DNA of 64,000 bases. Source: Lachnospira pectinoschiza (lineage in GTDB: Bacteria; Bacillota; Clostridia; Lachnospirales; Lachnospiraceae). The stretch covers positions 1 through 64,000 of the forward strand of contig NZ_JAJCRR010000003.1 in NCBI RefSeq assembly GCF_020564355.1. Direction: 5' to 3'. The position numbers and the translations under genes were made by a program. The notes under the pieces were generated by a model, which saw nothing but the letters and a program-made list of their open reading frames with translations, was not told where the DNA came from and did not search any database. Every line of letters starts with the position of its first letter. Positions within the stretch are counted from its first letter, which is position 1. This document shows positions 1-9,750 of this stretch, piece after piece.

Positions 1-127
1 CCTCAAGATGAGATATCCCATAGAGTAATCTAGTAAGACCCCTTGAAGACGACGAGGTAGATAGGTGAAAGGTGGAAGCGTGGTGACATGTGGAGCTGAT
101 TCATACTAATAGGTCGAGGGCTTAACC
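1..127 (+). rRNA. 23S ribosomal RNA, 3' end (partial)
   Basis: The window opens inside the last part of a 23S rRNA. The stretch with GGTGAAAGGTGGAAGCG, then GATTCATACTAATAGGTCGA and a final GGCTTAACC, is the conserved 3' terminus of bacterial 23S. The start lies outside the window; the end is placed at the last conserved CC and is accurate to a few bases. No 5S gene follows before the first tRNA. Confidence 0.95.
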
Positions 128-326
128 AAAGAAGGTTAGGTTTGCAAAAAGGAAACGGATAGAACGAGAGTTATCCAAAGGATAATCGGATGAAAAAGGT
201 ATTGCAAAAGCAGTTCCTGTATGATATATTTAATGTGCAGTTTTGAAAGAATAGTTTTAAATTTCTTTAAGACATTTCTTTTATAAAAGTTTCAGTTATC
301 ACTGTTTTTCATTGATAATAGAAAAT

Positions 327-400
327 GGCCTGGTGGCTCAGCTGGTTAGAGCGCCGCCCTGTCACGGCGGAGGTCGTGGGTTCGAACCCCATCCGGGTCG
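327..400 (+). tRNA. tRNA-Asp (GTC)
   Basis: Cloverleaf with acceptor GGCCTGG/CCGGGTC, D-arm GGCTCAGCTGGTTAGAGC, anticodon loop CTGTCAC between CCGCC/GGCGG arms, and T-arm GTGGGTTCGAACCCC. The anticodon reads GTC. CCA is not encoded, so it must be added after transcription; this holds for all six tRNAs here. Confidence 0.97.
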
Positions 401-434
401 TTTACAATTTATAATTGTATATAGCATGTTTAAT

Positions 435-507
435 GGGATCATAGCTCAGCTGGGAGAGCATCTGCCTTACAAGCAGAGGGTCATAGGTTCGAGCCCTATT
501 GGTCCCA
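435..507 (+). tRNA. tRNA-Val (TAC)
   Basis: Acceptor GGGATCA/TGGTCCC with discriminator A. The anticodon loop CTTACAA sits between TCTGC and GCAGA and gives anticodon TAC. The T-arm is ATAGGTTCGAGCCCTAT. Second gene of a six-tRNA run, 34 bases after tRNA-Asp. Confidence 0.97.
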
Positions 508-511
508 CTTT

Positions 512-583
512 GCCGACATGGCTCAATGGCAGAGCAGCTGATTTGTAATCAGCAGGTTGTTGGTTCGACTCCGACTGTCGGCT
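512..583 (+). tRNA. tRNA-Thr (TGT)
   Basis: Acceptor GCCGACA/TGTCGGC, anticodon loop TTTGTAA between GCTGA and TCAGC (anticodon TGT), T-arm with GGTTCGACTCC. Only four bases separate it from tRNA-Val, so the two must be processed from one transcript. Confidence 0.96.
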
Positions 584-639
584 TTCGCGGTGGCTTATCT
601 ACGGATATGAAGATGGGTTATTGCGTTTTAATTGAATAT

Positions 640-721
640 GGACGGATTCCCGAGTGGCCAAAGGGGACAGACTGTAAATCTGCTGGCGATGCCTTCGAAG
701 GTTCGAATCCTTCTCCGTCCA
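640..721 (+). tRNA. tRNA-Tyr (GTA)
   Basis: Acceptor GGACGGA/TCCGTCC with discriminator A. The anticodon loop CTGTAAA gives GTA. A long variable arm (about GCTGGCGATGCCTTC) makes this an 82-nt class II tRNA, as expected for tRNA-Tyr. Confidence 0.96.
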
Positions 722-785
722 TTATATTCTTTTATAATTTTGCATATTTGTTATATGTTTTGCATATAATAAATTAAATGAATAA

Positions 786-859
786 CGCGGGGTAGAGCAG
801 TTCGGAAGCTCGTCGGGCTCATAACCCGAAGGTCACAGGTTCAAATCCTGTCCCCGCTA
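786..859 (+). tRNA. initiator tRNA-fMet (CAT)
   Basis: Anticodon loop CTCATAA gives CAT. Two hallmarks mark it as initiator rather than elongator: an unpaired first acceptor position (C1 opposite T72), and three consecutive G-C pairs (GGG/CCC) closing the anticodon stem. The T-arm is ACAGGTTCAAATCCTGT. Confidence 0.95.
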
Positions 860-863
860 CTAT

Positions 864-936
<73 letters not shown>

Positions 937-948
937 CTAAGTTAGGGA

Positions 949-980
949 ACTCAATCTTTTTGAAAGGTTGAGTTTTTTTT
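949..980 (+). terminator. Rho-independent terminator of the rRNA/tRNA operon
   Basis: Inverted arms AACTCAATCT and AGGTTGAGTT (one G-T pair) enclose a short loop and run into eight or more T residues. It sits directly after tRNA-Phe and closes the operon. Confidence 0.9.
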
Positions 981-1346
981 GATTGCAGATTTATAGAACA
1001 GAAAAAGAGATAATCCTAAATATAATGGGAGAAGAAAGATACTGTATAATTTTGGACCTTTGTCAAAAGGGGGAAAAAATGGTGTTTTGTCGGGAATAGA
1101 AGGTAAAAGTCCCGGAAAATATAAATACAGGTTGAATTATTATACCGATGTGTTATCATAGTAAATGTATGTGCTGAAATGGATTGAAAAAATAAAGTAT
1201 TTTGAGAACATACACAGGAATGGATACAAAAACATTTTAAATTTATAAGAAAAATGTGCAATTTGCAAAAACAGCGTGAGTTGAAGCATTTTGAGCGGAA
1301 ATGTTTTTAGAAGAATTTTCGGGGACTGTCCGAAACGGAGGATAAA
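981..1346. other. AT-rich intergenic region before the L,D-transpeptidase gene
   Basis: No gene is supported in these 366 bases. A possible promoter is TTGAAT (1132-1137), a 16-base spacer, then TATCAT (1154-1159), which would give a leader of about 180 bases for the downstream gene. A GGAGG motif just before 1347 is that gene's ribosome binding site. Confidence 0.4.
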
Positions 1347-2432
1347 ATGAGTAAAGGAAACATTAATTATAAATATTTAAGAAGACGGAAAAACTGGTTT
1401 CAGCGCAATTGGAAAGCACTGATAATCTATATCGTACTGATTCTTGCAGTGCTGGGCGCCGGTGCATTTGTATGTATCCGGTTCACACCGCTTGGCAGTA
1501 AGTTAGGCATTACGCAGAGTAATGAAAGTAAAGAAAATAAGGCTTCACCGGGTGCGGATAATAATGCACAGGGTGACGGCAGCAATAAGAATAACGGCGA
1601 ACAGCAGACCAAAGAAGTGACATGGATAGATTTAAAAGAGCCGGAACAGCAGAAGGAAGTTTCTTATACCGTACCGGCCGGAGTGGCATATCCGTATCAC
1701 ATTAAAGTCAACAGAGCGGCAAACTGTGTAACGGTCTACGGGATTGATGAGAGCGGTTCGTATTCAATTCCGGTAAAAGCATTTGCGGCATCCTGCGGCA
1801 GAGCAGGAGAAGAAACGATTACCGGTGAAAATTATAAAACATCGGATATGTATGTATGGCGTTTAATGGTGGACAATACCTATGGACATTATGCGTACCG
1901 TATCAGCGGCGGATATCTGTTCCATTCCGTACCGTATTTAAAGGCAGCCAATAATACACTTGAAACAGAAGAATATAATAAGCTGGGTACATTTGCATCA
2001 CTGGGTTGTGTCAGAATGTGCGTCCGTGATGTATTATGGCTGTATGAAAACTGTCCGCAGGGAACAACGGTTGATATTTATGATGATGCTGCGAATCCGG
2101 GACCGCTTGGCAAGCCGGAATCTATTAAAATTCCGTTAGACAGCCCAAATGCAGGCTGGGACCCGACAGACCCGGATGAAACAAATCCATGGCATAAGGA
2201 GAGTGCGACACTTTCAGGAGTACAGGATATTACCGTAAAGGTGGGAGATACCGTTGATTTCTTAAAAGGTGTGACGGCAAAAGATACCTGCGGCAATGAT
2301 ATTACAGATAAAATCGCAGTAAGCGGACGATATACAACCGATGCGGCAGGCGAATATACGATGAAGTATCAGGTAACAGATGCAATCGGAAGCACAGCAA
2401 CGGCTGAAATGAAATTAATTGTGACAAAATAA
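1347..2432 (+). CDS. membrane-anchored L,D-transpeptidase (YkuD) with C-terminal Ig-like domain
   Basis: 361 residues. A basic N-terminus (to about residue 22) precedes one membrane segment (about 23-46), then a low-complexity linker rich in N, G and E (about 52-90). The YkuD fold follows: His193 in FHSVPY and the signature ASLGCVRM with presumed catalytic Cys221. Family members form 3-3 crosslinks in peptidoglycan or attach proteins to it, outside the membrane. A Pro/Asp linker (about 255-275) leads to a C-terminal Ig-like domain (about 285-361), probably for wall binding. The start is supported by GGAGG 6 bases upstream. Monocistronic by position: next gene 142 bases away. Confidence 0.88.
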   Translation: MSKGNINYKYLRRRKNWFQRNWKALIIYIVLILAVLGAGAFVCIRFTPLGSKLGITQSNESKENKASPGADNNAQGDGSNKNNGEQQTKEVTWIDLKEPEQQKEVSYTVPAGVAYPYHIKVNRAANCVTVYGIDESGSYSIPVKAFAASCGRAGEETITGENYKTSDMYVWRLMVDNTYGHYAYRISGGYLFHSVPYLKAANNTLETEEYNKLGTFASLGCVRMCVRDVLWLYENCPQGTTVDIYDDAANPGPLGKPESIKIPLDSPNAGWDPTDPDETNPWHKESATLSGVQDITVKVGDTVDFLKGVTAKDTCGNDITDKIAVSGRYTTDAAGEYTMKYQVTDAIGSTATAEMKLIVTK

Positions 2433-2574
2433 CAGATTTAAAAGCAGACTTTGACAGAAATGTCGGGTCAGAATATAAAAGCAAAGGAGCTGTCTAAACC
2501 GGACAAGGTCAGAAAAAATAGAAATCTGGCTTTTTGCAGGTTTAAGCAGCTTTTTTGCATGAAACGGAGAAAGA

Positions 2575-4038
2575 ATGAAAAAAGATTTATTAGAGCGGCT
2601 GGAAGAATACTGCGGTGCAGATTATGTGCCGTTACATATGCCGGGAGCAAAAAGAAATACACAGGAGTTTGTCATGCCAAACCCCTATGCGATTGACATT
2701 ACGGAAATTGACGGATTTGACAATATGCATCATGCAGAGGATATTTTAAAAGAAGCCTTTGAGCGGACGGCAAAATTATTCGGTGCAGAGGAAAGTCTGT
2801 GGCTGATAAACGGAAGCAGTGCGGGGCTGTTGGCGGCAATCTGCGGAGCAACGAAAAAAAATGATACGGTGCTTGTGGCAAGAAACTGTCACCGTGCCGT
2901 GTATAATGCCATTTACTTAAATGAATTAAATCCGGTGTATCTGTATCCCAAGGAAGTCACAAGCGGCATTTACGGTGCGGTATCACCAAGTCAGGTTGAA
3001 CAGGCATTCAAACAGCATGAAAATATCCGTGCGGTTATTATTACTTCGCCGACGTATGAGGGAATTGTATCGGATGTAAAAAAAATTGCGGAAATCGTAC
3101 ACCGGTATGGTAAGATATTGATTGTAGATGAAGCGCACGGCGCGCATTTTGCATTTCATGAAGCTTTTCCGGAATCGGCGGTATTCTGCGGTGCCGATGC
3201 GGTAATCCAGAGTATTCATAAAACACTGCCGTCCCTGACACAGACGGCGTTACTGCATTTGCAGGGAAATATTGATAAAGAGCGGGTGCGGCGGTATTGG
3301 GATATGTATCAGACTACCAGTCCGTCCTATGTGTTAATGGGTGGCATTGACCGTTGTATGACAGTGCTTGAAACGAAAGGAAAACCTCTTTTTAATGCGT
3401 ATGTGACACGGCTTCTGGCATTGCGGAAAAAGTTAGAAACACTTACGAATATCCGACTGTTTCCGACCGATGACATTTCAAAGATTGTACTGCTTGTACG
3501 GGACGGAAAAAAATTGTATCAGGAATTGTTAAATAAATATCATATCCAGCTTGAAATGGCTTCTTTGCAATATGTCATTGCGATGACCAGTATCGGGGAT
3601 ACCGATGAATATTATGAGCGTTTTTTTGAAGCGCTCAGACAGATAGATGATGAAATGCAGACGAAAATCAGAAGAGGACAGAAATCACAACTACAGACGG
3701 AACAGGACATAAAACAAAGGAATGAATTGCCAACAGAACTTGAAAACGTAGAAAAAATAACCGCTTTTATGGAATGTTTTCCGGAGGTGAAATGTAATCC
3801 GTATGATGCGCAGAATGGGGACGCCGAGCCGGTAGAACTGGGTTTATGCGTGGGAAGAACTGCGGCGGCAGGCGTGTGCTTTTATCCGCCGGGTATACCG
3901 CTTATTCAGGCGGGAGAGGTTTATACAGGAGAAATTGCAGAGATTATCCGTGAAGGAATCCAGAAAAATCTGGAAGTTATCGGTATTGAAAAAAGTGAAA
4001 AAGGAGTATATGTTTCATGCCTGAAATCATATTTTTAA
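2575..4038 (+). CDS. Orn/Lys/Arg decarboxylase family PLP enzyme (YaaO-like)
   Basis: 487 residues, fold type I PLP enzyme of the prokaryotic Orn/Lys/Arg decarboxylase class, short form without the N-terminal wing domain. DEAHGAH contains the presumed PLP-pyridine Asp185; SIHKTLPSLTQ contains the presumed Schiff-base Lys216. The C-terminal domain is recognisable by PPGIPLIQAGE. Substrate (lysine, arginine or ornithine) cannot be told from sequence. The start has GGAGAAAG just upstream. The 3' end overlaps the next gene by 22 bases, so the two are translationally coupled. In Bacillus the homologue yaaO is directly upstream of tmk and the yaaR-holB genes, as in this window. Confidence 0.88.
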   Translation: MKKDLLERLEEYCGADYVPLHMPGAKRNTQEFVMPNPYAIDITEIDGFDNMHHAEDILKEAFERTAKLFGAEESLWLINGSSAGLLAAICGATKKNDTVLVARNCHRAVYNAIYLNELNPVYLYPKEVTSGIYGAVSPSQVEQAFKQHENIRAVIITSPTYEGIVSDVKKIAEIVHRYGKILIVDEAHGAHFAFHEAFPESAVFCGADAVIQSIHKTLPSLTQTALLHLQGNIDKERVRRYWDMYQTTSPSYVLMGGIDRCMTVLETKGKPLFNAYVTRLLALRKKLETLTNIRLFPTDDISKIVLLVRDGKKLYQELLNKYHIQLEMASLQYVIAMTSIGDTDEYYERFFEALRQIDDEMQTKIRRGQKSQLQTEQDIKQRNELPTELENVEKITAFMECFPEVKCNPYDAQNGDAEPVELGLCVGRTAAAGVCFYPPGIPLIQAGEVYTGEIAEIIREGIQKNLEVIGIEKSEKGVYVSCLKSYF

Positions 4039-4631
4039 TGGGAAAAAGTGCAACGGGAAAAGACCACATTTACGAACAGCTTGCACACGATGAGCAGCTT
4101 CATTTAAAGAGAATTACCATGTATACGACAAGGCCGATGCGGGCGGGAGAAGCGGAGGGCGTTGAGTATCATTTTGTAAATGATGATGAAGCCGCGCGGC
4201 TTGAAAAAGAAGGAAAAATCATCGAAATGCGCTGTTATGATACGGTTATCGGCGTGTGGAAATATTTTACGGTCAATGACGGGCAGATACAGTTAGGCGG
4301 AAAGAACCGCTATATTGTTATCGGAACGCTTGAAGCGTATGACGGATTTTGCAAATATTACGGAAAAGAACATCTTTTGCCGATATATATAGAAGTAGAG
4401 GATAAAATCCGGCTTCTGCGCGCTATTCACAGGGAAGAAGAACAGGAAAAGCCAAAGTATGCGGAACTGTGCCGTAGGTTTTTGGCAGATGAGCAGGATT
4501 TTTCCGAAGAAAATTTAAAAAAATCCGGGATTACAAAGCATTTTTCAAACAATGACGGGTTAGAAGACAGTGTGGCGGCAATTAAGCAGGAGATTTTAAG
4601 GAATATTGGTGAACAAAAAAGCCGCGATTAA
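4017..4631 (+). CDS. guanylate-kinase-like nucleotide kinase, divergent
   Basis: 204 residues, close to the normal size of guanylate kinase. A P-loop GKSATGKD lies at residues 9-16 and the GMP-binding signature TTRPMRAGE follows at about 42-50, with YHFVNDDE after it. Two things differ from standard guanylate kinase: the P-loop Lys15 is followed by Asp instead of Ser/Thr, and the usual YGT motif of the GMP site reads WKYFT. The gene starts inside the decarboxylase gene and uses AAGGAG at about 4001. It occupies the place held by tmk (thymidylate kinase) in the Bacillus yaaO-tmk-yaaR-holB order. Family membership is clear; the substrate is not. Confidence 0.75.
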   Translation: MPEIIFLMGKSATGKDHIYEQLAHDEQLHLKRITMYTTRPMRAGEAEGVEYHFVNDDEAARLEKEGKIIEMRCYDTVIGVWKYFTVNDGQIQLGGKNRYIVIGTLEAYDGFCKYYGKEHLLPIYIEVEDKIRLLRAIHREEEQEKPKYAELCRRFLADEQDFSEENLKKSGITKHFSNNDGLEDSVAAIKQEILRNIGEQKSRD

Positions 4632-4694
4632 AAATGTTTACTGTATATGTAAATGATATATGGATGAAACTGTGGAAACTTAGGTAAAGATTTA

Positions 4695-4723
4695 TTGGTT
4701 TATGCGGTAAAGTATGCTATAAT
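4695..4723 (+). promoter_or_regulatory. promoter for yaaR-holB-yaaT operon
   Basis: Extended -10 element TGCTATAAT (TATAAT at 4718-4723) with a weak -35, TTGGTT (4695-4700), at 17-base spacing. It lies 32 bases before the GTG start of yaaR. Confidence 0.65.
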
Positions 4724-4733
4724 GCTTATATAG

Positions 4734-5198
<465 letters not shown>

Positions 5199-5239
5199 TA
5201 CAATCCGGAAATTGGAACGGAAAACAGAAAGGACAAATC

Positions 5240-6232
5240 ATGAGTAAGTTTGCAGATATTTACGGACACGAACAGATAAAGGAACATTTACAGAATGCAA
5301 TAAGACTCAATAAGGTTTCACATGCCTATATTTTTAACGGACCGATGGGTTCGGGGAAAAAGATGACGGCGGGCATTTTTGCCGAAACACTGCAATGTGA
5401 ACGGCACGGACAGGAACCCTGCGGTACGTGTCATTCCTGTATCCAGAGTGAATCGGGCAATCAGCCGGATATTATCTGGGTGCATCATGAAAAACCGGGC
5501 AGTATCGGTGTCGATGATGTAAGAGAACAGGTTATCGGCGATATGCAGATTAAGCCATACAGCAGCCGGTATAAGATTTATATTATTGACGAGGCGGAGA
5601 AGCTGACACAGCAGGCGCAGAATGCCCTGTTAAAGACGATTGAAGAACCGCCGGCATACGGCATTATTATTTTGCTGACAACCAATGCGGATACATTTTT
5701 ACAGACCATTTTATCAAGATGTGTCAGACTGGATTTCAGACCGCTGCGGGATACACTGGTAACACAGTATTTACAGGAAAAGTATGATTTAACGGACTAT
5801 GAGTGCCGTTTTGCAACTGCATTTGCACAGGGAAAAATCGGCCGTGCCGTAACGATTGCAACATCAAAAGAATTTGCACAGTTAAAAGAAGAAGTGATGC
5901 ACGTTATCCGCTATGCCAAAGAGATGACAACAGCGGAAATTATGGCGGAAGTCAAAAATATCGCCAATTATAAACTCACGATTGATGATTATTTAGATTT
6001 AATGGCAATGTGGTACCGGGATGTTTTAGTCTTTAAAAGCACAAAGGATTCCAACGCCCTGATTTTTAAAGATGAAATGTCATTGCTTGCAGAGCAGGCA
6101 AAGAACTGTTCTTATGAGGGGCTGGAAGACATTTTAAAATCCATTGACAAGGTGAAGCTGCGGTTAAAGGCAAATGTTAATTTTGACCTTGTTATTGAAC
6201 TGCTGATTATGGCAATTAAAGAGGCGATGTAG
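5240..6232 (+). CDS. holB: DNA polymerase III subunit delta'
   Basis: 330 residues. AAA+ clamp-loader subunit that, with DnaX and delta, loads the sliding clamp. It has GPMGSGKK (Lys40), four zinc-site cysteines between about residues 56 and 74 (CERHGQEPCGTCHSC), the box DEAEKLT, ALLKTIEEPP, and the SRC motif ILSRCVRLDF. The P-loop has Lys rather than Thr after Lys40, so ATP hydrolysis is doubtful, which is normal for delta'. ATG 5240 is preferred over an in-frame start 45 bases upstream because AAAGGA lies 5-10 bases before it and the homologous N-terminus begins there. Confidence 0.93.
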   Translation: MSKFADIYGHEQIKEHLQNAIRLNKVSHAYIFNGPMGSGKKMTAGIFAETLQCERHGQEPCGTCHSCIQSESGNQPDIIWVHHEKPGSIGVDDVREQVIGDMQIKPYSSRYKIYIIDEAEKLTQQAQNALLKTIEEPPAYGIIILLTTNADTFLQTILSRCVRLDFRPLRDTLVTQYLQEKYDLTDYECRFATAFAQGKIGRAVTIATSKEFAQLKEEVMHVIRYAKEMTTAEIMAEVKNIANYKLTIDDYLDLMAMWYRDVLVFKSTKDSNALIFKDEMSLLAEQAKNCSYEGLEDILKSIDKVKLRLKANVNFDLVIELLIMAIKEAM

Positions 6233-6310
6233 GTAAAAACGGCAGTCCTGCATTTGCAGGCGGCAGTGGAGTTAGAACAGAATGAAAAGGAATAAAATGG
6301 AGGAAAACTC

Positions 6311-7225
6311 GTGACAAAGGTTATTGGAGTCCGGTTCCGTCAGGCAGGAAAAATTTATTTTTTTGCACCGGGAAAGTATGAAGACATTGAAACCGGACAG
6401 CATGTTATCGTGGAAACCGCGCGTGGCGTGGAGTACGGACATGTTGTTTTAGGAATCCGGGAAGTTGAAGATAAAAAGGTAATTCAGCCGTTAAAGGCAG
6501 TCATCCGGATTGCAACGCCGGAGGATGATGAGCGGGAAGCAAGAAACCGCCGGAAGGAAAAAGAAGCCTTTCAGATTTGTCTGGAAAAGATTGCAAAGCA
6601 CAAGCTGGAAATGAAACTGATCAAAGTCGAATATACATTCGATAACAATAAGGTGCTGTTTTATTTTACGGCGGACGGACGAATTGATTTCAGGGAACTG
6701 GTAAAGGATCTGGCATCGGTATTTAAGACCCGAATCGAACTGCGCCAGATTGGGGTGCGCGATGAAGCAAAGATTATGGGTGGAATCGGCGTGTGCGGAA
6801 GACCGCTGTGCTGTGCGACTTATATGCCGGAATTTGTGCCGGTTTCGATTAAAATGGCAAAAGAGCAGAATCTTTCGTTAAATCCGACCAAAATATCGGG
6901 CGTATGCGGAAGACTGATGTGCTGTCTGAAAAATGAAGAAGAAACCTACGAAGAATTGAACAGTCATCTGCCAGGCATCGGCGATTATGTGACGACACCG
7001 GATAAGTTAAAGGGCGAGGTATTAAGCGTGAGCGTACTGCGCCAGCGCGTCAAGGTGGTTGTGACAACCGGCAATGACGAAAAAGAGGTGCGGGAGTATC
7101 CGGTTGCGGAAATCCGCTTTAAGCCGAAGCGCCGCAACGATAAGATGCATATTGATGATAAAGAGTTAAAGCAGCTTGAAGAATTAGAAAAAAAGGAAGG
7201 AAAATCCCATATCAATGACGAATGA
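6311..7225 (+). CDS. yaaT: PSP1 domain protein YaaT (RicT)
   Basis: 304 residues. N-terminal PSP1 domain, then the cysteine-rich signature VCGRPLCCATY (about 161-171) and VCGRLMCCLKNE (about 197-208). In Bacillus these cysteines of RicT help bind Fe-S clusters in the RicAFT complex, which affects RNA processing by RNase Y, sporulation and biofilm formation. No RicA or RicF partner is seen in this window. Starts with GTG after GGAGG. The last 11 bases overlap the next gene, and the gene order after holB is as in Bacillus. Confidence 0.92.
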   Translation: MTKVIGVRFRQAGKIYFFAPGKYEDIETGQHVIVETARGVEYGHVVLGIREVEDKKVIQPLKAVIRIATPEDDEREARNRRKEKEAFQICLEKIAKHKLEMKLIKVEYTFDNNKVLFYFTADGRIDFRELVKDLASVFKTRIELRQIGVRDEAKIMGGIGVCGRPLCCATYMPEFVPVSIKMAKEQNLSLNPTKISGVCGRLMCCLKNEEETYEELNSHLPGIGDYVTTPDKLKGEVLSVSVLRQRVKVVVTTGNDEKEVREYPVAEIRFKPKRRNDKMHIDDKELKQLEELEKKEGKSHINDE

Positions 7226-7940
7226 TAATGAGAGAATTGATGACTTACAGCGCAACGGGTACCGGATTATCCAGAATAAAGACTGCTTTTGTTTTGGAAT
7301 GGATGCCGTGCTTTTGTCTTCCTTTGCAAAAGCGCAGAAAAATGAGCAGGTTCTTGATTTAGGTACGGGAAATGGGGTCATTCCCATTTTAATGCAGGCA
7401 AAAAATCCCGATGCCGCCGGATTTACCGGACTGGAAATTCAGGCGGTCAGTGCGGACCTTGCCAGAAGAAGCGTGGAACTAAACGAAATCGGAGAAGCTG
7501 TAAAAATTGTACAGGGTGATATTAAAGAGGCTTCCACGATATTCGGGGGAGCTTCTTTTAATGTTGTAACGACCAATCCGCCGTATATGAATGAGAATCA
7601 TGGACTGACCAATCCGCATTCCGCAAAAGCGATTGCGCGCCATGAACTGCTCTGCACACTCGAAGATGTGGTGCGGGAAGCCTCGCGGTGTCTGAAAATG
7701 TGCGGCAGATTTTATATGGTGCACCGCCCACAGCGACTTGTGGAAATTTTTGAAGTGATGACACGGCATCATTTAGAACCCAAAAGAATCCGTATGGTAT
7801 ATCCGCATGAAAATAAGGATGCCAATATGGTGTTAATCGAAGCAGTCAAAGGCGGTAAAGCACTCTTAAAAGTAGAGCCGCCGCTGGTTGTATACAAAGA
7901 AGACGGCACGTATACACAGGAGCTGCTCAAAATGTACTAA
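7215..7940 (+). CDS. tRNA N6-adenine methyltransferase, TrmN6/YabB family
   Basis: 241 residues. Class I SAM methyltransferase: motif I DLGTGNGVIPIL (about 47-58) binds SAM, and TTNPPYM (about 117-123) is the catalytic N-P-P-Y motif of N6-adenine methylases. The N-terminal DCFCFGMDAVLLSSFA is typical of the TrmN6 group, which in E. coli modifies A37 of tRNA-Val1. Overlaps yaaT by 11 bases, so coupled translation is likely. Bacillus yabB sits in the same place. The tRNA target here is inferred. Confidence 0.88.
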   Translation: MTNDNERIDDLQRNGYRIIQNKDCFCFGMDAVLLSSFAKAQKNEQVLDLGTGNGVIPILMQAKNPDAAGFTGLEIQAVSADLARRSVELNEIGEAVKIVQGDIKEASTIFGGASFNVVTTNPPYMNENHGLTNPHSAKAIARHELLCTLEDVVREASRCLKMCGRFYMVHRPQRLVEIFEVMTRHHLEPKRIRMVYPHENKDANMVLIEAVKGGKALLKVEPPLVVYKEDGTYTQELLKMY

Positions 7941-7971
7941 AAGGCCGTTTGGCGGCAGAAAGAGTGAAGTT

Positions 7972-8817
7972 ATGGAACATACGGGAATGTTGTATTTGTG
8001 CGCAACACCGATTGGAAATTTAGAAGATATTACCTACCGTGTGCTTCGGACCTTAAAAGAAGTGGATTTAATTGCGGCAGAGGATACCAGAAACAGTATT
8101 AAGCTGCTCAATCATTTTGAAATCAAGACCCCGATGACCAGTTATCATGAATATAACAAGGTCGAAAAGGCAAAAGTATTGGTAGAGAAAATGCTGGCAG
8201 GCACAATGGTTGCCCTGATTACCGATGCGGGAACGCCGGGCATTTCAGACCCCGGTGAGGAACTGGTGCGCCAGTGCCATGAAGCAGGCGTAACCGTGAC
8301 TTCCCTTCCGGGACCGGCGGCATGTATTACGGCACTGACGATGTCTGGAAGACCGACCAGACGGTTTGCATTTGAAGCATTTCTGCCGCCTGACAAGCAG
8401 GAGCGCAAGGCAGTACTTTCCGAATTAAAGGAAGAAACAAGAACGGTTATTTTATATGAAGCGCCACACCGTCTGCTCCGGACATTAAAGGAGCTGTGTG
8501 AGGTGTTTGGCAAAGACCGCCCGCTCACGATTTGCAAGGAACTGACCAAGCGGCATGAAAAGGCGATGCTTACGACCTTTAAAGAGGCGGTTGACTTTTA
8601 TGAGGAACAGGAGCCGCGCGGTGAATATGTGCTGGTCGTGGAGGGCAAGAGCCGGAAAGCGATTGAAGCGGAAGAACAGGCACAGTGGGCACAGATGAGT
8701 ATTGCAGACCATGTTGACCTGTATATCAGCCAGGGCATGGATAAAAAAGAAGCGATGAAAGCGGCGGCAAAAGACCGCGGTGTATCGAAAAGAGAGATTT
8801 ATCAGGCGCTGCTGTAA
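7972..8817 (+). CDS. rsmI: 16S rRNA 2'-O-ribose C1402 methyltransferase RsmI
   Basis: 281 residues, usual length. Tetrapyrrole-methylase fold with LYLCATPIGNLEDITYR at the N-terminus, AAEDTRNSIKLLNHF and TDAGTPGISDPGE, the RsmI signatures. It methylates the ribose of C1402 in the decoding centre of 16S rRNA with SAM. ATG 7972 is chosen because the homologous N-terminus starts here and GAGTGAAG precedes it; an in-frame start 84 bases upstream would lie inside the preceding gene. Last gene of the yaaR-to-rsmI operon. Confidence 0.94.
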   Translation: MEHTGMLYLCATPIGNLEDITYRVLRTLKEVDLIAAEDTRNSIKLLNHFEIKTPMTSYHEYNKVEKAKVLVEKMLAGTMVALITDAGTPGISDPGEELVRQCHEAGVTVTSLPGPAACITALTMSGRPTRRFAFEAFLPPDKQERKAVLSELKEETRTVILYEAPHRLLRTLKELCEVFGKDRPLTICKELTKRHEKAMLTTFKEAVDFYEEQEPRGEYVLVVEGKSRKAIEAEEQAQWAQMSIADHVDLYISQGMDKKEAMKAAAKDRGVSKREIYQALL

Positions 8818-8830
8818 AAGTGGACGTACG

Positions 8831-8856
8831 CGGTACGCAACGATTGCAGCGTACCG
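8831..8856. other. intergenic hairpin without T-run
   Basis: Perfect 8-bp arms CGGTACGC and GCGTACCG around a 10-base loop, between rsmI and nfo. No T-tract follows, so it is not a standard terminator; it could stabilise or mark a processing point. Confidence 0.5.
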
Positions 8857-8893
8857 GCAGTGAAAAAGAAGAATAAAAACGGGAGGAAAAAGT

Positions 8894-9727
8894 ATGTTTC
8901 AGATAGGCTGTCATCTTTCGGCATCTAAGGGCTTTCTTCACATGGGAAAGGAAGCTGTTGCACTCGGAGGAAATACATTTCAGTTTTTTACAAGAAACCC
9001 GCGCGGCGGTGCTGCAAAGGCAATAGATGAAAAGGACGTGGAAAGTTTTAAAGCATTTGCAAAAGAAAACGGTATCCATGTGATTTTAGCACACGCGCCG
9101 TATACGTTAAATGCATGCTCCGCAGATGAAAGCACGAGAGAATTTGCAAAAAATACGTTTGCAGATGATTTAAAAAGAATGGAATATGTACCGGGAAATC
9201 TTTATAACTTTCATCCGGGAAGCCATGTAAAACAGGGCGTTGAAATAGGAATTGACTATATTACACAGATGTTAAACGAGGTGTTAAAGCCGGAGCAGAC
9301 GACAAAGGTACTGCTTGAAACCATGGCGGGCAAGGGTTCGGAAATCGGAAGGTCCTTTGAAGAACTGCGCGCGATTATTGACCGCGTGGAATTAAATGAC
9401 CATCTGGGTGTATGCCTTGATACGTGCCATGTCTACGATGCGGGATATGACATTGTAAATGACCTTGACGGCGTGTTAAAGCAGTTTGATGAGATTATCG
9501 GCATTGACAGACTGTATGCCATTCATATCAACGATTCCAAGAATCCGTTTGAAAGCCATAAAGACCGCCATGAAAAGATTGGTGAGGGTTCAATCGGAAC
9601 GGAAGCCTTTGAACGGATTATCAACCACCCGATGTTAGCGGATAAGCCGTTCTTTCTGGAAACACCGAATGAATTGGACGGTTATGCAAAAGAAATCGCG
9701 CTGTTAAAATCCCTGCGCAGGGAGTAA
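8894..9727 (+). CDS. nfo: deoxyribonuclease IV (AP endonuclease Nfo)
   Basis: 277 residues, typical length. TIM-barrel zinc endonuclease of base excision repair that cuts 5' of abasic sites. Metal-ligand motifs are visible in order: [55 protein letters not shown] and a final FFLETPN. ATG is preceded by GGGAGGAAAAAGT. It takes the position after rsmI where Bacillus has abrB/metS, so the syntenic block ends here. A terminator follows. Confidence 0.96.
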   Translation: MFQIGCHLSASKGFLHMGKEAVALGGNTFQFFTRNPRGGAAKAIDEKDVESFKAFAKENGIHVILAHAPYTLNACSADESTREFAKNTFADDLKRMEYVPGNLYNFHPGSHVKQGVEIGIDYITQMLNEVLKPEQTTKVLLETMAGKGSEIGRSFEELRAIIDRVELNDHLGVCLDTCHVYDAGYDIVNDLDGVLKQFDEIIGIDRLYAIHINDSKNPFESHKDRHEKIGEGSIGTEAFERIINHPMLADKPFFLETPNELDGYAKEIALLKSLRRE

Positions 9728-9750
9728 AAACGGTAAAATTAAAAGAAGAA

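Noticed and set aside
312..777. Open frames running through the tRNA genes
   Set aside because: They cover structural RNA genes; the translated sequences are only reading of tRNA and have no ribosome binding sites.
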